Source: Tsukamurella tyrosinosolvens (lineage in GTDB: Bacteria > Actinomycetota > Actinomycetes > Mycobacteriales > Mycobacteriaceae). Taken from it: 64,000 nt of DNA. A program made the translations under genes and the position numbers. The notes beneath the pieces are model-generated. The model saw nothing but the letters and a program-made list of their open reading frames with translations. It did no database searches and was not told the DNA's origin. The stretch's first letter is position 1, and every line of letters starts with the position of its first letter. This document shows positions 7,728 through 17,288 of the stretch, piece by piece. The DNA is taken from NCBI RefSeq assembly GCF_900104775.1, contig NZ_FNSA01000003.1, forward strand, positions 3,162,001 to 3,226,000, given 5' to 3'.

Positions 7728-8843
7728 TTACCGGGCGGGGTCGGCGGCCTCGGACTCGGCGTCCACGGACGCGAGGAAGGCGTCGATCACGGGCCAGGTC
7801 TCGCGGACGGCGTCGGGGCCGGCGACGAGGCCGAGGTGGCTGGACTCGACGGTCGCGAACTCGACGCGGGGCGAACCGGTGAACAGGTCGACGCCGTGAC
7901 GCGCGGTCTCCCACGCGCACAGGGCGTCCCGGTGCGAGCCGAACAGCTGCACGGGCACGTCGATGGAATGCAGATCCACGACGGTCTCGCCCAGGGTCAC
8001 GTGACCGTCCGCCAGCTCGCCGCGGAAGATCAGCCGCTCCCACAGCTGCGTCGCCAGCTTGCCGGGGTACCCGGGGAAGGTGCGCTGGAACCGGTCGATG
8101 ACCTCCATGCGGGCCAACTTCTCGGGCTCGCCGAGATTCTGGAGCACGAACTTGGGCTTCTTCAGCTCCCGGTCCCACGAGGTGGCGCGGTAGGCCACCT
8201 GCACGATCGGCGCGGGAATGCCGCCCATGAGCGCGATCAGCGCGCCGGGGCCGAGGCCGCGCACGGGCTTCATCACAGAGGTCACCAGCGGGTACGGCGG
8301 CTGCGCGGCGTACTTCAGTGGAGTCGCGATGGAGACGATCGAGCGGATGGAGTCCGTCGACGCGCCGGCGGTGAGGAACGACAGCGTGCCGCCCAGGCTC
8401 CAGCCGTACAGGTCGACGCCGGCACCGTCGGGCACGTCCCCACCCCAGAAGTCATCCAGGGCGCGCGCGATGGCCTGCGGGATGATGTCGAGGGCGAAGT
8501 CCTCGAAGCCGAGACCGCGGTCGCCGTAGCCCATCTCGCCGAAGTCGATGACGTAGGGGACGCGCCCCGTCGCGGCGAGGTGCGCGACGACGGACGTCTC
8601 GGGCGAGAGGTCGTAGCAGGTGGCGGGCGCGGCGATCGGCGGCACCAGCAGCACCGGTGCGGCGCCGGGCACGGCGGCCGCGGCGCGGTCGGGATCCGTG
8701 GCGAACCGGCGGAGGGTGCGGTGGTCACCGTCGGCGACGACGACGTGCGGGGTGCGCTCGACGGGGCGGATTCCCTCCCCCAGAGTCAACGCCCAGAGGT
8801 TGCCGGCGCGCTCGCGCAATTGAGTCAGGCTCAATACGTTCAT
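7728..8843 (-). CDS. Alpha/beta-fold hydrolase, PHA-synthase/acyltransferase-like
   Basis: 371 residues. The nucleophile elbow GWSLGG places serine at about residue 149; an aspartate in SHRDALC and a histidine in SSHLGLV complete a plausible triad. Fold features such as PVLLVPPIAAPATCYDL and YVIDFGEMGYGDRGLGFEDF resemble the PhaC-type branch of the superfamily. It has no signal peptide. It is transcribed divergently from pdtaR. The substrate is unknown: a lipid or polyester ester is suggested by the family only. Confidence 0.7.
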   Translation of the reverse strand: MNVLSLTQLRERAGNLWALTLGEGIRPVERTPHVVVADGDHRTLRRFATDPDRAAAAVPGAAPVLLVPPIAAPATCYDLSPETSVVAHLAATGRVPYVIDFGEMGYGDRGLGFEDFALDIIPQAIARALDDFWGGDVPDGAGVDLYGWSLGGTLSFLTAGASTDSIRSIVSIATPLKYAAQPPYPLVTSVMKPVRGLGPGALIALMGGIPAPIVQVAYRATSWDRELKKPKFVLQNLGEPEKLARMEVIDRFQRTFPGYPGKLATQLWERLIFRGELADGHVTLGETVVDLHSIDVPVQLFGSHRDALCAWETARHGVDLFTGSPRVEFATVESSHLGLVAGPDAVRETWPVIDAFLASVDAESEAADPAR

Positions 8844-8902
8844 GGGCCTACGGTACCGCGCGCGGCGGGCCCGATTTCCGCCGCCCGGTAACGTACCCCC
8901 TG

Positions 8903-9517
8903 ATGAAGGACACCGAGCCCACCCCGCACCGCGTGCTCGTCGCCGAGGACGAGGCGATCATCCGCATGGACCTCTCCGAGATGCTCCGCGAGGAGGGCTA
9001 CGACGTGGTCGGCGAGGCCGAGAACGGCCAGGTCGCCCTCGAGAAGGCTCGCGAGCTCCAGCCCGACCTGGTGATCATGGACGTGAAGATGCCGGTCCGC
9101 AACGGCCTGGAGGCCGCCCAGGACATCGCCCGCGAGCGGATCGCCCCCGTCGTGATGCTGACGGCGTTCGGCCAGCGCGAGTTCGTCGAGAAGGCCCGCG
9201 AGGCGGGCGCGATGGCCTACCTGGTCAAGCCGTTCACGAAGGCCGACCTGGTGCCCGCGATCGAGATCGCCATCAGCCGGTTCGCCGAGCTCAAGGCGCT
9301 CGAGAAGGAGGTGACGACGCTCTCCGGCCAGCTCGAGACCCGCAAGCTGGTGGACCGGGCGAAGAGCATCCTCATGCAGGCGCACGGGGTGTCGGAACCG
9401 GAGGCGTTCCGATGGATCCAGCGGACCGCGATGGACCGCCGTACCGACATGCGCACCGTCGCGCACCTCGTGATCGACACGCTGGGCACACCCACCGATA
9501 CGGCGGGCGCGCCCTGA
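8903..9517 (+). CDS. pdtaR: Response regulator with ANTAR RNA-binding domain
   Basis: 204 residues, matching the length I recall for mycobacterial PdtaR. The receiver domain (about 10-125) has the acidic pair in AEDEA, phospho-acceptor D60 in LVIMDVKMP, T87 and K109. The C-terminal ANTAR domain (about 140-195) contains LVDRAKSILMQAHGVSEPEA. In mycobacteria this protein is phosphorylated by the kinase PdtaS and prevents termination in target leaders by binding paired hairpins. No kinase gene is adjacent, which is also the mycobacterial arrangement. The start is ATG at 8903. Confidence 0.9.
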   Translation: MKDTEPTPHRVLVAEDEAIIRMDLSEMLREEGYDVVGEAENGQVALEKARELQPDLVIMDVKMPVRNGLEAAQDIARERIAPVVMLTAFGQREFVEKAREAGAMAYLVKPFTKADLVPAIEIAISRFAELKALEKEVTTLSGQLETRKLVDRAKSILMQAHGVSEPEAFRWIQRTAMDRRTDMRTVAHLVIDTLGTPTDTAGAP

Positions 9518-9524
9518 CGGTCGG

Positions 9525-9833
9525 TCAGACCGCGCGCACCGACCGCGACGGCGGAAGCTGCTGGCCCCGGTAGTACCCGGTGCGCGGCATGTTCTGGAAC
9601 GCGGGCGCGTCACCGGCGGCCTTGTCGTTCTGACGGTCGATGACCTTCTTCACGGCCTGCGGCGAGGTGCCCGTGTAGCGGGCGATGTGCACGATGGGGA
9701 TCCGCGCGGCGTAGGCGGCGAGGATCGTCTTGCGGTACTGCTCCTCCGCATTGGCCTTGAGGTGGGACCAGTGCGAGATCGGGCTGAGGAAGTCGCGGAC
9801 CTCTTGAGGCGTGGGCTCGGGGACCTTCGGCAT
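9525..9833 (-). CDS. Conserved hypothetical protein with HTH-like segment
   Basis: 102 residues from ATG at 9833, convergent with pdtaR. The segment IPIVHIARYTGTSPQAVKKV has helix-turn-helix spacing, and the C-terminus is short, basic and proline-containing. It opens MPKVPEPTPQEVRDFLSPIS. A longer upstream extension of the frame looks non-coding. It may be a small DNA-binding protein, but I do not recognise a named family. Confidence 0.55.
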   Translation of the reverse strand: MPKVPEPTPQEVRDFLSPISHWSHLKANAEEQYRKTILAAYAARIPIVHIARYTGTSPQAVKKVIDRQNDKAAGDAPAFQNMPRTGYYRGQQLPPSRSVRAV

Positions 9834-9969
9834 CTCTACTCCGTGCGTTCGAGCCCGGGGCGGGTACCCAGGCGTTCTGACAGGGACGTTCGTCCCTTCA
9901 TCGATCATCCTCCGCGCTTTGTTACACGTCGGTTGGATTAGTTTCCCAGGGGTGGTACAACGGGCAGCG

Positions 9970-10941
9970 ATGTATCCCTCAGCAGTGGCGACCGAGTCGC
10001 CGGACGTGCTCCACACGTGGGTCTTCACCCCCGTGGTGACGGGCCTCATGGTCGTCGCTTCCATTCTCTACGTGTACGGCACGGTGCGGGCGCGGCGCGC
10101 CGGAGTCGCGTGGCCGATCGTCCGCGTTCTGTCGTGGTTCGTCGCGATGGCGCTGTTGGTGTTCTCCGTCAACAGCGTCATGGCCGAGCTCGCCAAGCAC
10201 CTGTTCTGGGCCCACATGGTGGTGCACCTCGTGCTCATCACGGTGGTGCCGATGTTCCTCGTGCTCGCGGAGCCGATCCGCCTGCTCGCGACGGCGACGG
10301 GCGAGGCCGGCGATCGCCGCGTCCGCGCCTTCCTGGGCAACCGGATCGTCCGCCTGGTCACGAGCCCGATCGTCGGCCTGCCGCTGTACGCGTTCGCCCT
10401 GATCAGCACGCACCTCACCGGCTTCCAGGACCTCGCCCTGGACAATCCGTGGCTCAAGCAGCTCGAGTACACCGGCTACTTCGTCGTCGGCTGGATCTTC
10501 ATGCTGCCGCTCATCGGCAACGAGCTGTGCGGCCCCACCAAGCTGTCGCACCCGCTGCGCTTCGCCTCGTTCCTGCTGGCCATGGGCCCGGACACCCTCG
10601 TCGGTGTCACGCTCATGATGACCACCACCGAGCTGGCGCCCGGCTACGCCGCGTCGCGCCTGGGCTGGGGCCCGACGGGGCTCGAGGACCAGTCGGCGGC
10701 CGGCGCCATCATGTGGTTCGGCGGCGACGGGCTCATGATGATCCTGCTGCTCGTCGTGGCCTTCCAGTGGATCACCGCGGAGGCCACCGGGAAGCGCGGC
10801 GGCGGGATGGGCTCCTGGCTCGATTCCGCGCGCCGCGGCCAGCTCATGGGCGAGGGCGATGAGGACGTCGACATCGACGACGACGAGGCCGCCCTGGCCG
10901 CCTACAACGCCCGGCTGCGGGAGATGAACCGGGGCCACTGA
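9970..10941 (+). CDS. Cytochrome c oxidase assembly protein, CtaG (Cox11-unrelated) type
   Basis: 323-residue polytopic membrane protein with about seven transmembrane segments. Family-like features are AHMVVHLVLITVVPMFLVL, FMLPLIGNELCGP and MWFGGDGLMMILLL, with conserved histidines inside the membrane region as in CtaG_Cox proteins, which act in copper delivery or assembly of terminal oxidase. The tail is acidic (DEDVDIDDDEAALAAYN). ATG at 9970 was chosen because the frame upstream is low in coding character. It fits with ctaA and ctaB elsewhere in the window. Confidence 0.82.
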   Translation: MYPSAVATESPDVLHTWVFTPVVTGLMVVASILYVYGTVRARRAGVAWPIVRVLSWFVAMALLVFSVNSVMAELAKHLFWAHMVVHLVLITVVPMFLVLAEPIRLLATATGEAGDRRVRAFLGNRIVRLVTSPIVGLPLYAFALISTHLTGFQDLALDNPWLKQLEYTGYFVVGWIFMLPLIGNELCGPTKLSHPLRFASFLLAMGPDTLVGVTLMMTTTELAPGYAASRLGWGPTGLEDQSAAGAIMWFGGDGLMMILLLVVAFQWITAEATGKRGGGMGSWLDSARRGQLMGEGDEDVDIDDDEAALAAYNARLREMNRGH

Positions 10942-10980
10942 CAGCCCGGCCGCCGCCGTACCGCGCCGGCAGATCCCGGG

Positions 10981-11709
10981 TCACCGCAGGGAGTACACCT
11001 GCGCGCCCGGGAACGTGCCGAACCGGACCGCGATCGCCGCGACCACGACGGCCGCGATGACGCCCGCGCACGCCCAGCCGAGTGCCTCGACCTGCTGCCG
11101 CGTGCGCCGGTCCTTCGGGAGCAACTCGGGCGCGTAGACGAAGCCCGCCGTCACGAGGACGCCGGTGACGAAGCCGCCGAGGTGGCCCAGCCACGAGATG
11201 CCGGACAGGGTCAACGACGCGACGACGTTGACGCCGATGATCACCAGCAGCGACGTCGGATTCAGCTTCAGCTTCAGGTAGAGCACCAACTCCGCGCCGA
11301 TGAGGCCGAAGATCGCGCCCGAGGCGCCCACGGTGATCGTGTTCTCCAGCCCGAACCACAGCACGGCCGCGCTGCCGCCGAGCAGCGAGACGGCGTAGAT
11401 AGTGCCGAACCGTGCCCGGCCCAGCGCCTGCTCGACGTTACGCCCGAAGACGTACAGCGTGAACATGTTGACCAGCAGGTGGATCGGCCCGAAGTGGAGG
11501 AACCCCGAGGTCACCGCCGTCCACCACCAGCCGTTGAGCGTGGCCTGCTCGGACAGCGCGAACCGCGCGACCTCGTAGGAGGCCATGTTGTTCTCGATGC
11601 TGCCGGTCTGCTTCGCGCTGAACGCGAAGACGATCACGTTGACCGCGATCAGCGAGTACGTGACGACGGGCTGCCAGTCGCGGCGGACCGTCGTGCCGAG
11701 AGCGGTCAC
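10981..11709 (-). CDS. Rhomboid-family intramembrane serine protease
   Basis: 242 residues, GTG start, about six to seven transmembrane helices. The catalytic serine is S130 in the GASGAIFGLIGAE motif and the catalytic histidine is H176 in GHLGGFVTG; HLLVNMFTLYVFG is the conserved second-helix motif. Such enzymes cleave membrane proteins within the bilayer; the substrate here is unknown. It is the last gene of a minus-strand run that begins with the GT39-like gene. Confidence 0.88.
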   Translation of the reverse strand: MTALGTTVRRDWQPVVTYSLIAVNVIVFAFSAKQTGSIENNMASYEVARFALSEQATLNGWWWTAVTSGFLHFGPIHLLVNMFTLYVFGRNVEQALGRARFGTIYAVSLLGGSAAVLWFGLENTITVGASGAIFGLIGAELVLYLKLKLNPTSLLVIIGVNVVASLTLSGISWLGHLGGFVTGVLVTAGFVYAPELLPKDRRTRQQVEALGWACAGVIAAVVVAAIAVRFGTFPGAQVYSLR

Positions 11710-11715
11710 CGGCCG

Positions 11716-12267
11716 CTAGCCCGCGAGGGACACCATGAGGGTGCCCGACGTGGAGGCGAGCTCACTACCCGCGACGGGAGTGGCCTGGGCGTCGCCGACG
11801 GTCACCGCGTAGTTCACGTCGGGGTCCGCGTGCACGGACGACAGCGTGAACGGGAAGACGCACCGGCCGGAGCGCAGCACGCCCGCGCCGAGCTCCGTGT
11901 CGAAGCTGTCGGAGCCGTTCCGGAAGACGATGCGGGATCCCTCGCGGACGCCGGCGGCGTCGCGCGCACCGGAGCAGGTCTTGCTCGTCGCGACGTACTC
12001 GGACGGCGTCAGCACGACGACGCCCTCCCGCTCGAAGGCCGTCGTCGCGAAGCCGAAGGAGACCGCGAAGATGCCCACGACCGCCATGATCACGAGCACG
12101 ACCGCGGTGAGGACGCCGACCCAGGTACGGGAGCCGGGGCCGTGGCGGCGCCACGGCTGCTGCGAGCCCTGCGGCAGAGGCGCGGGCAGCTCCGCGCGCC
12201 AATCGCGGCCGGGCGTGCCCTCCGGCACGTTCGGGATCGGACGCTGCTGCGTGTCCTGGCTCGTCAC
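11716..12267 (-). CDS. Single-pass membrane protein of unknown function
   Basis: 183 residues starting at GTG 12267, which overlaps the tesB stop (GTGA). A proline- and arginine-rich cytoplasmic head of about 48 residues leads to one transmembrane helix (VGVLTAVVLVIMAVVGIFAV). A beta-rich extracytoplasmic domain with two cysteines (SKTCSGARD, SGRCVFPFTL) that may form a disulfide follows. It resembles the MPT63/DUF4352-like small secreted domains of actinobacteria only in general shape. No function is assigned. Confidence 0.65.
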   Translation of the reverse strand: MTSQDTQQRPIPNVPEGTPGRDWRAELPAPLPQGSQQPWRRHGPGSRTWVGVLTAVVLVIMAVVGIFAVSFGFATTAFEREGVVVLTPSEYVATSKTCSGARDAAGVREGSRIVFRNGSDSFDTELGAGVLRSGRCVFPFTLSSVHADPDVNYAVTVGDAQATPVAGSELASTSGTLMVSLAG

Positions 12268-13154
12268 TTCGCCCCCTTCGACGGGAAGTACTTGAGCACA
12301 CCCTCCTGGGTGGTGCTTGCTACCAGAATGCCTTCCGAATCGAAGAATTGCCCGTTCGACATACCGCGACCGCCGTCGGCCACCGTCGAATGCGAGCTGT
12401 ACAGGTTGTACTGATCGAAGCGGACGCGGCGGTGGAACCACAGCGACTGGTTGAGCGTGACCGCCATGATCCGGTCGAATCCCCAGGACAGACCGTGCCG
12501 GGTGATGATCGAGTCGAGGATCGTGGTGTCCGAGGCGTAGGCCAGGGCCGCGTCGTGGATGACCTGATCGTCCGGCAGGGGCCCGGCCGTCCGGATCCAG
12601 ACGTTGTTGTCCTCCTGGATCAGGCCCTTGCCCTTGGCGATCCACGCCGGATCGTTGGTGAACCGCATGTCCATCGGCTGCGGTGCCTCGACGAACATCG
12701 TGACGACGTCCTCGTAGCCCTGAAGGGTGTCCTGGATGTTCGGCAGCCCGTCGGGGGCGGGAACCTCGGGCGCGGGGTCGCCGTGCACGAGCGGGTTCCG
12801 GCCGTCGGTCTGGTAGGCGAGCTGCATCAGGGCGAGCACGGTGCCGCCCTGCTCGACCGACACCAGCCGGTTCGCGACGTTGCGGGTGTCCCGCAGTCGC
12901 CGCACCACGAACTCCAGGTCGGCGTTCGTCTCGCCGCCGTTGATGAAGTGCGTGTGCGCGGCGTGCAGGAACAGCGAATCCCGAGCCCCCGGAACGGTGT
13001 TGCCCGAGGCCACGATCGCCTGCGAGAGGATCTGCCCGCCGAACGTGCGGGACGCGGTCTTGGCGGGGTGACGACCGAGGTAGCGGTCCTCCCCCGCCTC
13101 CGCGAGATCCAGGGTGCCGAGGAACTCGTCGAAATCGGTGAGTGTCTCCGTCAT
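12264..13154 (-). CDS. tesB: Acyl-CoA thioesterase II
   Basis: 296 residues, the usual length for a double-hotdog TesB. Features include RTFGGQILSQAIVAS in the first hotdog, HAAHTHFINGG (acyl-CoA site) and, in the second, ASDTTILDSIITRHG and LNQSLWFHRR, matching the active-site Asp/Thr/Gln pattern. It hydrolyses medium- and long-chain acyl-CoA to free acid and CoA in the cytoplasm. It follows pyk with a 14-base gap, the pyk-tesB order known in mycobacteria. Confidence 0.92.
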   Translation of the reverse strand: MTETLTDFDEFLGTLDLAEAGEDRYLGRHPAKTASRTFGGQILSQAIVASGNTVPGARDSLFLHAAHTHFINGGETNADLEFVVRRLRDTRNVANRLVSVEQGGTVLALMQLAYQTDGRNPLVHGDPAPEVPAPDGLPNIQDTLQGYEDVVTMFVEAPQPMDMRFTNDPAWIAKGKGLIQEDNNVWIRTAGPLPDDQVIHDAALAYASDTTILDSIITRHGLSWGFDRIMAVTLNQSLWFHRRVRFDQYNLYSSHSTVADGGRGMSNGQFFDSEGILVASTTQEGVLKYFPSKGAK

Positions 13155-13168
13155 ACGACGAGCGTATG

Positions 13169-14599
13169 TCAGTGGTCGTCCTCGCCGATCCGGTGCACCT
13201 GGATCAGGTTGGTCGAGCCGATGGTCCCGGGGGGCGCACCGGCGACGATGACGACCTGATCGCCCTTGGAGTAGCGGCCGATGCCCTCGAGCGAGTGGTC
13301 GACCTGTTTGATCATGGCGTCGGTGCTGTCGGCACCGTCGACCAGGAAGGTCTCGGTGCCCCAGGACAGGGCGAGCTGGCTGCGGACCTCGGGCAGCGGC
13401 GTGAACGCCAGCAGCGGCAGGCGGGTGTGCAGGCGGGCCAGGCGCCGCACGGTGTCACCCGACTGGGTGAACGCGACGAGCGCCTTGGCGTTGAGCCGCT
13501 CGCCGATGTCGCGGGCGGCGTAGGAGATGATGCCGCGCTTGGTGCGCGGGACGTGGTTCAGCGGCGGCACCGACGGTCCGCCGTCCTCGACGGCCTGCAC
13601 GATCTTGGCCATGGTCCGCACGGTCTCGATCGGGTACTTGCCCACCGAGACCTCACCGGAGAGCATCACGGCATCCGCACCGTCGAGCACGGCGTTCGCG
13701 ACGTCGGAGGCCTCGGCGCGGGTGGGGCGGCTGTTCTCGATCATCGACTCCAGCATCTGCGTGGCGACGATCACCGGCTTGGCGTTCTCCCGGGCGATCT
13801 GGATCGCCCGTTTCTGCACCAGCGGCACCTCCTCGAGCGGCAGCTCGACACCGAGATCACCACGCGCAACCATCACCGCATCGAACGCGAGAATGACGGC
13901 CTCGAGGTTCTCGATCGCCTCCGGCTTCTCCAACTTCGCGATCACCGGAATGCGGCGGCCCACCCGATCCATCACCGCATGCACCCGCTCGATATCCGCC
14001 GGCGACCGCACGAACGACAGAGCAATGAAATCCACACCCAATTCGAGCGCGAACTCCAGATCCTCGATGTCCTTCTCACTGAGCGCCGGCACCGACACGT
14101 TCATCCCCGGCAGCGACACACCCTTGTTGTTCGACACCGGGCCACCCTCAGTGACCTCACACACCACGTCATTGCCATCGACCGACGTCACCGTCAGCCC
14201 GACCTTGCCGTCGTCGACCAGCAGCCGGTCGCCGGGGCGGGCGTCCTGCGCCAACTCCTTATAGGTGGTCGAGACCCGATCATGCGTACCGACCACATCA
14301 TCGACGGTGATCCGCACCGTCTCGCCCGTCTCCCACACGGTGCGGCCGTCGCCGGCGAACCGGCCCAGCCGGATCTTCGGGCCCTGCAGGTCCGCCAGGA
14401 TCCCCACCGCCCGGCCGGTCTTGTCGGAGGCGGCACGCACACGCTCATAGTTCACACCGTGATCGGCGTGCTCACCGTGGCTGAAATTCAGGCGCGCAAC
14501 ATCCATGCCCTCCTCCACGAGAGCAAGAACCTTCTCATCGGTTCCGACAGCGGGGCCCAGGGTGCAGACGATCTTGGTTCGACGAGTCACGGCGTCCAC
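13169..14599 (-). CDS. pyk: Pyruvate kinase
   Basis: 476 residues. It converts phosphoenolpyruvate and ADP to pyruvate and ATP. Signatures are TRRTKIVCTLGPA at the N-terminus, the active-site lysine in PVIAKLEKPEAIEN, and VMVARGDLGVELPLEEVPL; a regulatory C-terminal domain is complete. I chose GTG at 14599 because AAGGAGG lies six bases upstream, inside the end of lgt; the next GTG (14590) has poorer spacing. lgt stops one base before this start, so translation is likely coupled. Confidence 0.95.
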   Translation of the reverse strand: MDAVTRRTKIVCTLGPAVGTDEKVLALVEEGMDVARLNFSHGEHADHGVNYERVRAASDKTGRAVGILADLQGPKIRLGRFAGDGRTVWETGETVRITVDDVVGTHDRVSTTYKELAQDARPGDRLLVDDGKVGLTVTSVDGNDVVCEVTEGGPVSNNKGVSLPGMNVSVPALSEKDIEDLEFALELGVDFIALSFVRSPADIERVHAVMDRVGRRIPVIAKLEKPEAIENLEAVILAFDAVMVARGDLGVELPLEEVPLVQKRAIQIARENAKPVIVATQMLESMIENSRPTRAEASDVANAVLDGADAVMLSGEVSVGKYPIETVRTMAKIVQAVEDGGPSVPPLNHVPRTKRGIISYAARDIGERLNAKALVAFTQSGDTVRRLARLHTRLPLLAFTPLPEVRSQLALSWGTETFLVDGADSTDAMIKQVDHSLEGIGRYSKGDQVVIVAGAPPGTIGSTNLIQVHRIGEDDH

Positions 14600-14600
14600 G

Positions 14601-15635
14601 TTAGTCCTCCTTATTCCGCGATGTGGAGTCTCCCGGCAACCCGCCGGTATCCATCGGGCGAACATCAGCCTCCGTCCCGGCGGCGTCGTCGGCCTTCTCC
14701 AGGGCGACGGGAGCGTCGGTCTCCGTCGATCCGTCCTGCTCGGTGCCGGTTTCCGACGGTGCCGCGGCCGACTCGTCGAGGAAGACGGAGTCCTCGCGCC
14801 CCTTCGGGGCGAGGAGGAAGTAGGCGACGGCGCCGGCGAAGACGAGCGCGGCGGTGAACACGTTGATCCGGACGCCGAAGATCAGGGTCGCGTGATCGTC
14901 GCGCATGATCTCGATGAAGAACCGGCCCAGGCAGTAGCCCGCGACGTAGAGCGCGAAGAGGCGGCCGTGGCCGATGCGGAAGCGGCGGTCGACGATCACG
15001 AGGAAGGCCGCGACCAGCAGGTTCCAGACGAGTTCGTAGAGGAACGTCGGCTGCACGACGGACAGGACGACGCCGGTGCTGTGCCCGTCGAGCACGTCGG
15101 GGCCGCGCTGGCCCACGTCGTTGGCGCGTTCGTAGATCTCGAGGCCCCAGGGCAGGGTCGTGGGAGCGCCGTAGAGCTCCTGGTTGAACCAGTTGCCGAG
15201 CCGGCCGATGGCCTGGGCGACGATGATCGCGGGGGCGATCGCATCGGCGAAGGGGCCGAGTTTGATGCCCATCTTCCGGCAGCCGATGGCGGCGCCGACG
15301 CCGCCGAGGGCGACGGCGCCCCAGATGCCGAGGCCGCCGTCCCAGATGCGGAATACGGCGCCGAGGCCGCGGCCGTTCGGGCCGAAGTAGGTGCTGAAGT
15401 CGGTCATCACGTGGTAGAGCCGGCCGCCGATGAGGCCGAACGGGACGGCCCACACCGCCACGTCGAGGACCTGGCCGGGCTTGCCGCCGCGGGCCACCCA
15501 GCGGCGGTCGCCCCACCAGCAGGCGACGACGATGCCGACGATGATGCACAGCGCGTACGCACGGATCGGGACGGGCCCGAGGTGCCAGACGCCCTGCGCG
15601 GGACTCGGGATGCTCGCGAGGATCACGCCCGTCAC
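14601..15635 (-). CDS. lgt: Prolipoprotein diacylglyceryl transferase
   Basis: 344 residues, an integral membrane enzyme that transfers diacylglyceryl from phosphatidylglycerol to the lipobox cysteine of prolipoproteins. The signature QAIGRLGNWFNQELYG is present, with GLIGGRLYHV and VQPTFLYELVWN. About seven transmembrane helices are followed by an acidic, alanine- and threonine-rich cytoplasmic tail of roughly 70 residues, seen in many actinobacterial Lgt proteins. GTG start at 15635. The window contains candidate substrates, for example the lipoprotein at 27976. Confidence 0.94.
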   Translation of the reverse strand: MTGVILASIPSPAQGVWHLGPVPIRAYALCIIVGIVVACWWGDRRWVARGGKPGQVLDVAVWAVPFGLIGGRLYHVMTDFSTYFGPNGRGLGAVFRIWDGGLGIWGAVALGGVGAAIGCRKMGIKLGPFADAIAPAIIVAQAIGRLGNWFNQELYGAPTTLPWGLEIYERANDVGQRGPDVLDGHSTGVVLSVVQPTFLYELVWNLLVAAFLVIVDRRFRIGHGRLFALYVAGYCLGRFFIEIMRDDHATLIFGVRINVFTAALVFAGAVAYFLLAPKGREDSVFLDESAAAPSETGTEQDGSTETDAPVALEKADDAAGTEADVRPMDTGGLPGDSTSRNKED

Positions 15636-15659
15636 CCTACTGACCGCCGACGCGGGGCG

Positions 15660-17180
15660 TCACTGCGAGCGCAGCCGCTCCCACAGCTCGGGCCAGGCGA
15701 CGGTGCGTCCCGTGTAGAGCTGCACCACGGGATCGCCCGTGTCCCCCGGGGCGGGCACGGCCCGACGGTGCGCGAAGGCCCCGTCGAGCACGGGCGACGG
15801 GTCGCCGATCCAGAGCACCGCGCGGGCGTCGGCCGGCGGCCGGCCGAAGTAGTAGTACGCGCGATGCCCGCTGTACGCGCGGGGCAGGCCCTCGTCGCGG
15901 CCGAAGAAGTCGACGGCGGCGGCCAAGGGGTAGCTCTCGGCGACGATGACGGTGCCGTCGCGCTCCGCGGGCGGGAGCGTCCGGTAGGCGGCGACGACCG
16001 TCCCGGACAGCTTCTGCAGCAGGGTGTCGCCGTCGACGAGCATGGTGGCGGGCGCGCGCAGCGGCGGCGTCCCGATCCGCTCGGCCATCGCGGGCGTCCA
16101 CACCGGCGAGGCCGCGATCCAGCTGGCGGCGGAGCCGAGTAGCGCGAGGACCGCGATCGCGCGGAGCACGCCGTGGGCCCGGCGTCCGCGGCGCGCGAGC
16201 CACCGTTCGGCGACGACGGCGCCCGCGGCCATCGGCAGGGCGTACACCGAGGCCAGGTAGTAGGCGCGGCCGTGGGTGAGCACGATCGCGGCGACGACCA
16301 GCACCAGCGCGACGCCGAGGAAGCGATACGGGCGCAGGTCGCGCGAGCGCAGCAGTGCGACGACCCCGGCCAGGAGCAGCGGCAGCCCGATCAGGAGGCC
16401 CGCGCCGAACAGCCCGACGAGCGCGAACCCTGCTCCGCCGGGCCACTCGGCCCGGACGACGGCGCCCATCCGCGTGTACGCCCAGTCGTGCCCCGCCTGC
16501 CACCAGAGCGTGGGCGCGACGGCGACGACGGCGAGGGCGGCGCCGGCCCACAGCGCCGGGCGGGTCACCAGCCGGCGGGGTCCGCAGGCGAGGGCACCGA
16601 GCACGATGGCGATCCACAGCGCGGGCACGAGGAACTTGGTGAGCAGCGACAGCGCCGTCACCGCGCCGGCGAGGAGCAGCAGCCGGTCGTCGCGAGTGCG
16701 CACCCAACGGACAAGCAGGTACAGGATCACCGTCCACCACAGCGGGTCGAGCGAGTACGTCGCGAGCCAGTGCCCGACGGAGCTCACCAGCGACATCGCG
16801 ACGGCCGCCGCGGCGAAGGCCTGCGCCCCGGTGCGGCCGCCGAGCTCGCGGGCGAGGAGTCCCGCCAGCAGGGTGATGGCGACGACGGCGAGCGCCGCCG
16901 GCAGCCGCAGCACTACGAGGTTCCCGTGCGCCAGGTGGTCGAGCCCCGCCGCGAGGAGCGGCACGAGCGGCGGTTGGTCGAAGTAGCCGGCGGCGGGGTG
17001 CTCCCGCCCGGCGACGACGAAGTAGGCCTCGTCGAAGAAGTAGCCGTAGTTGCGGCTGCCGATCAGCATCACGGCGAGCACGACGCCGCCGATGAGGGCG
17101 AGCGGCAGTCGCGCGAGGCGCGGCAGCACGTCGCCGGTCTCGGCGGAGGGAGTGTCGGGGGCGATGACCTGGGATGTCAT
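15660..17180 (-). CDS. Glycosyltransferase family 39-like (ArnT/PMT type) membrane protein
   Basis: 506 residues with about ten transmembrane segments. The first extracytoplasmic loop has the acidic pair in YGYFFDEAYFVVAGREH, followed by GYFDQPPLVPLLA, typical of dolichyl/undecaprenyl-phosphate-mannose transferases of the GT-C fold. It would move a sugar from a polyprenyl-phosphate donor to a lipid or protein at the outer membrane face. The acceptor is unknown. It begins a minus-strand series and ends 24 bases before lgt starts. ATG at 17180 was chosen at the point where the hydrophobic N-terminus begins. Confidence 0.78.
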   Translation of the reverse strand: MTSQVIAPDTPSAETGDVLPRLARLPLALIGGVVLAVMLIGSRNYGYFFDEAYFVVAGREHPAAGYFDQPPLVPLLAAGLDHLAHGNLVVLRLPAALAVVAITLLAGLLARELGGRTGAQAFAAAAVAMSLVSSVGHWLATYSLDPLWWTVILYLLVRWVRTRDDRLLLLAGAVTALSLLTKFLVPALWIAIVLGALACGPRRLVTRPALWAGAALAVVAVAPTLWWQAGHDWAYTRMGAVVRAEWPGGAGFALVGLFGAGLLIGLPLLLAGVVALLRSRDLRPYRFLGVALVLVVAAIVLTHGRAYYLASVYALPMAAGAVVAERWLARRGRRAHGVLRAIAVLALLGSAASWIAASPVWTPAMAERIGTPPLRAPATMLVDGDTLLQKLSGTVVAAYRTLPPAERDGTVIVAESYPLAAAVDFFGRDEGLPRAYSGHRAYYYFGRPPADARAVLWIGDPSPVLDGAFAHRRAVPAPGDTGDPVVQLYTGRTVAWPELWERLRSQ

Positions 17181-17288
17181 GGCTTCGACGCTCCCGGATC
17201 GCGTGCGGCGCCGGTAGCGCCGTTCGGCGGCGCGTCGACCGACGAAAGGAGGTATCGGCACCGTCGGGCAGCTCCCTACGATGGCTGC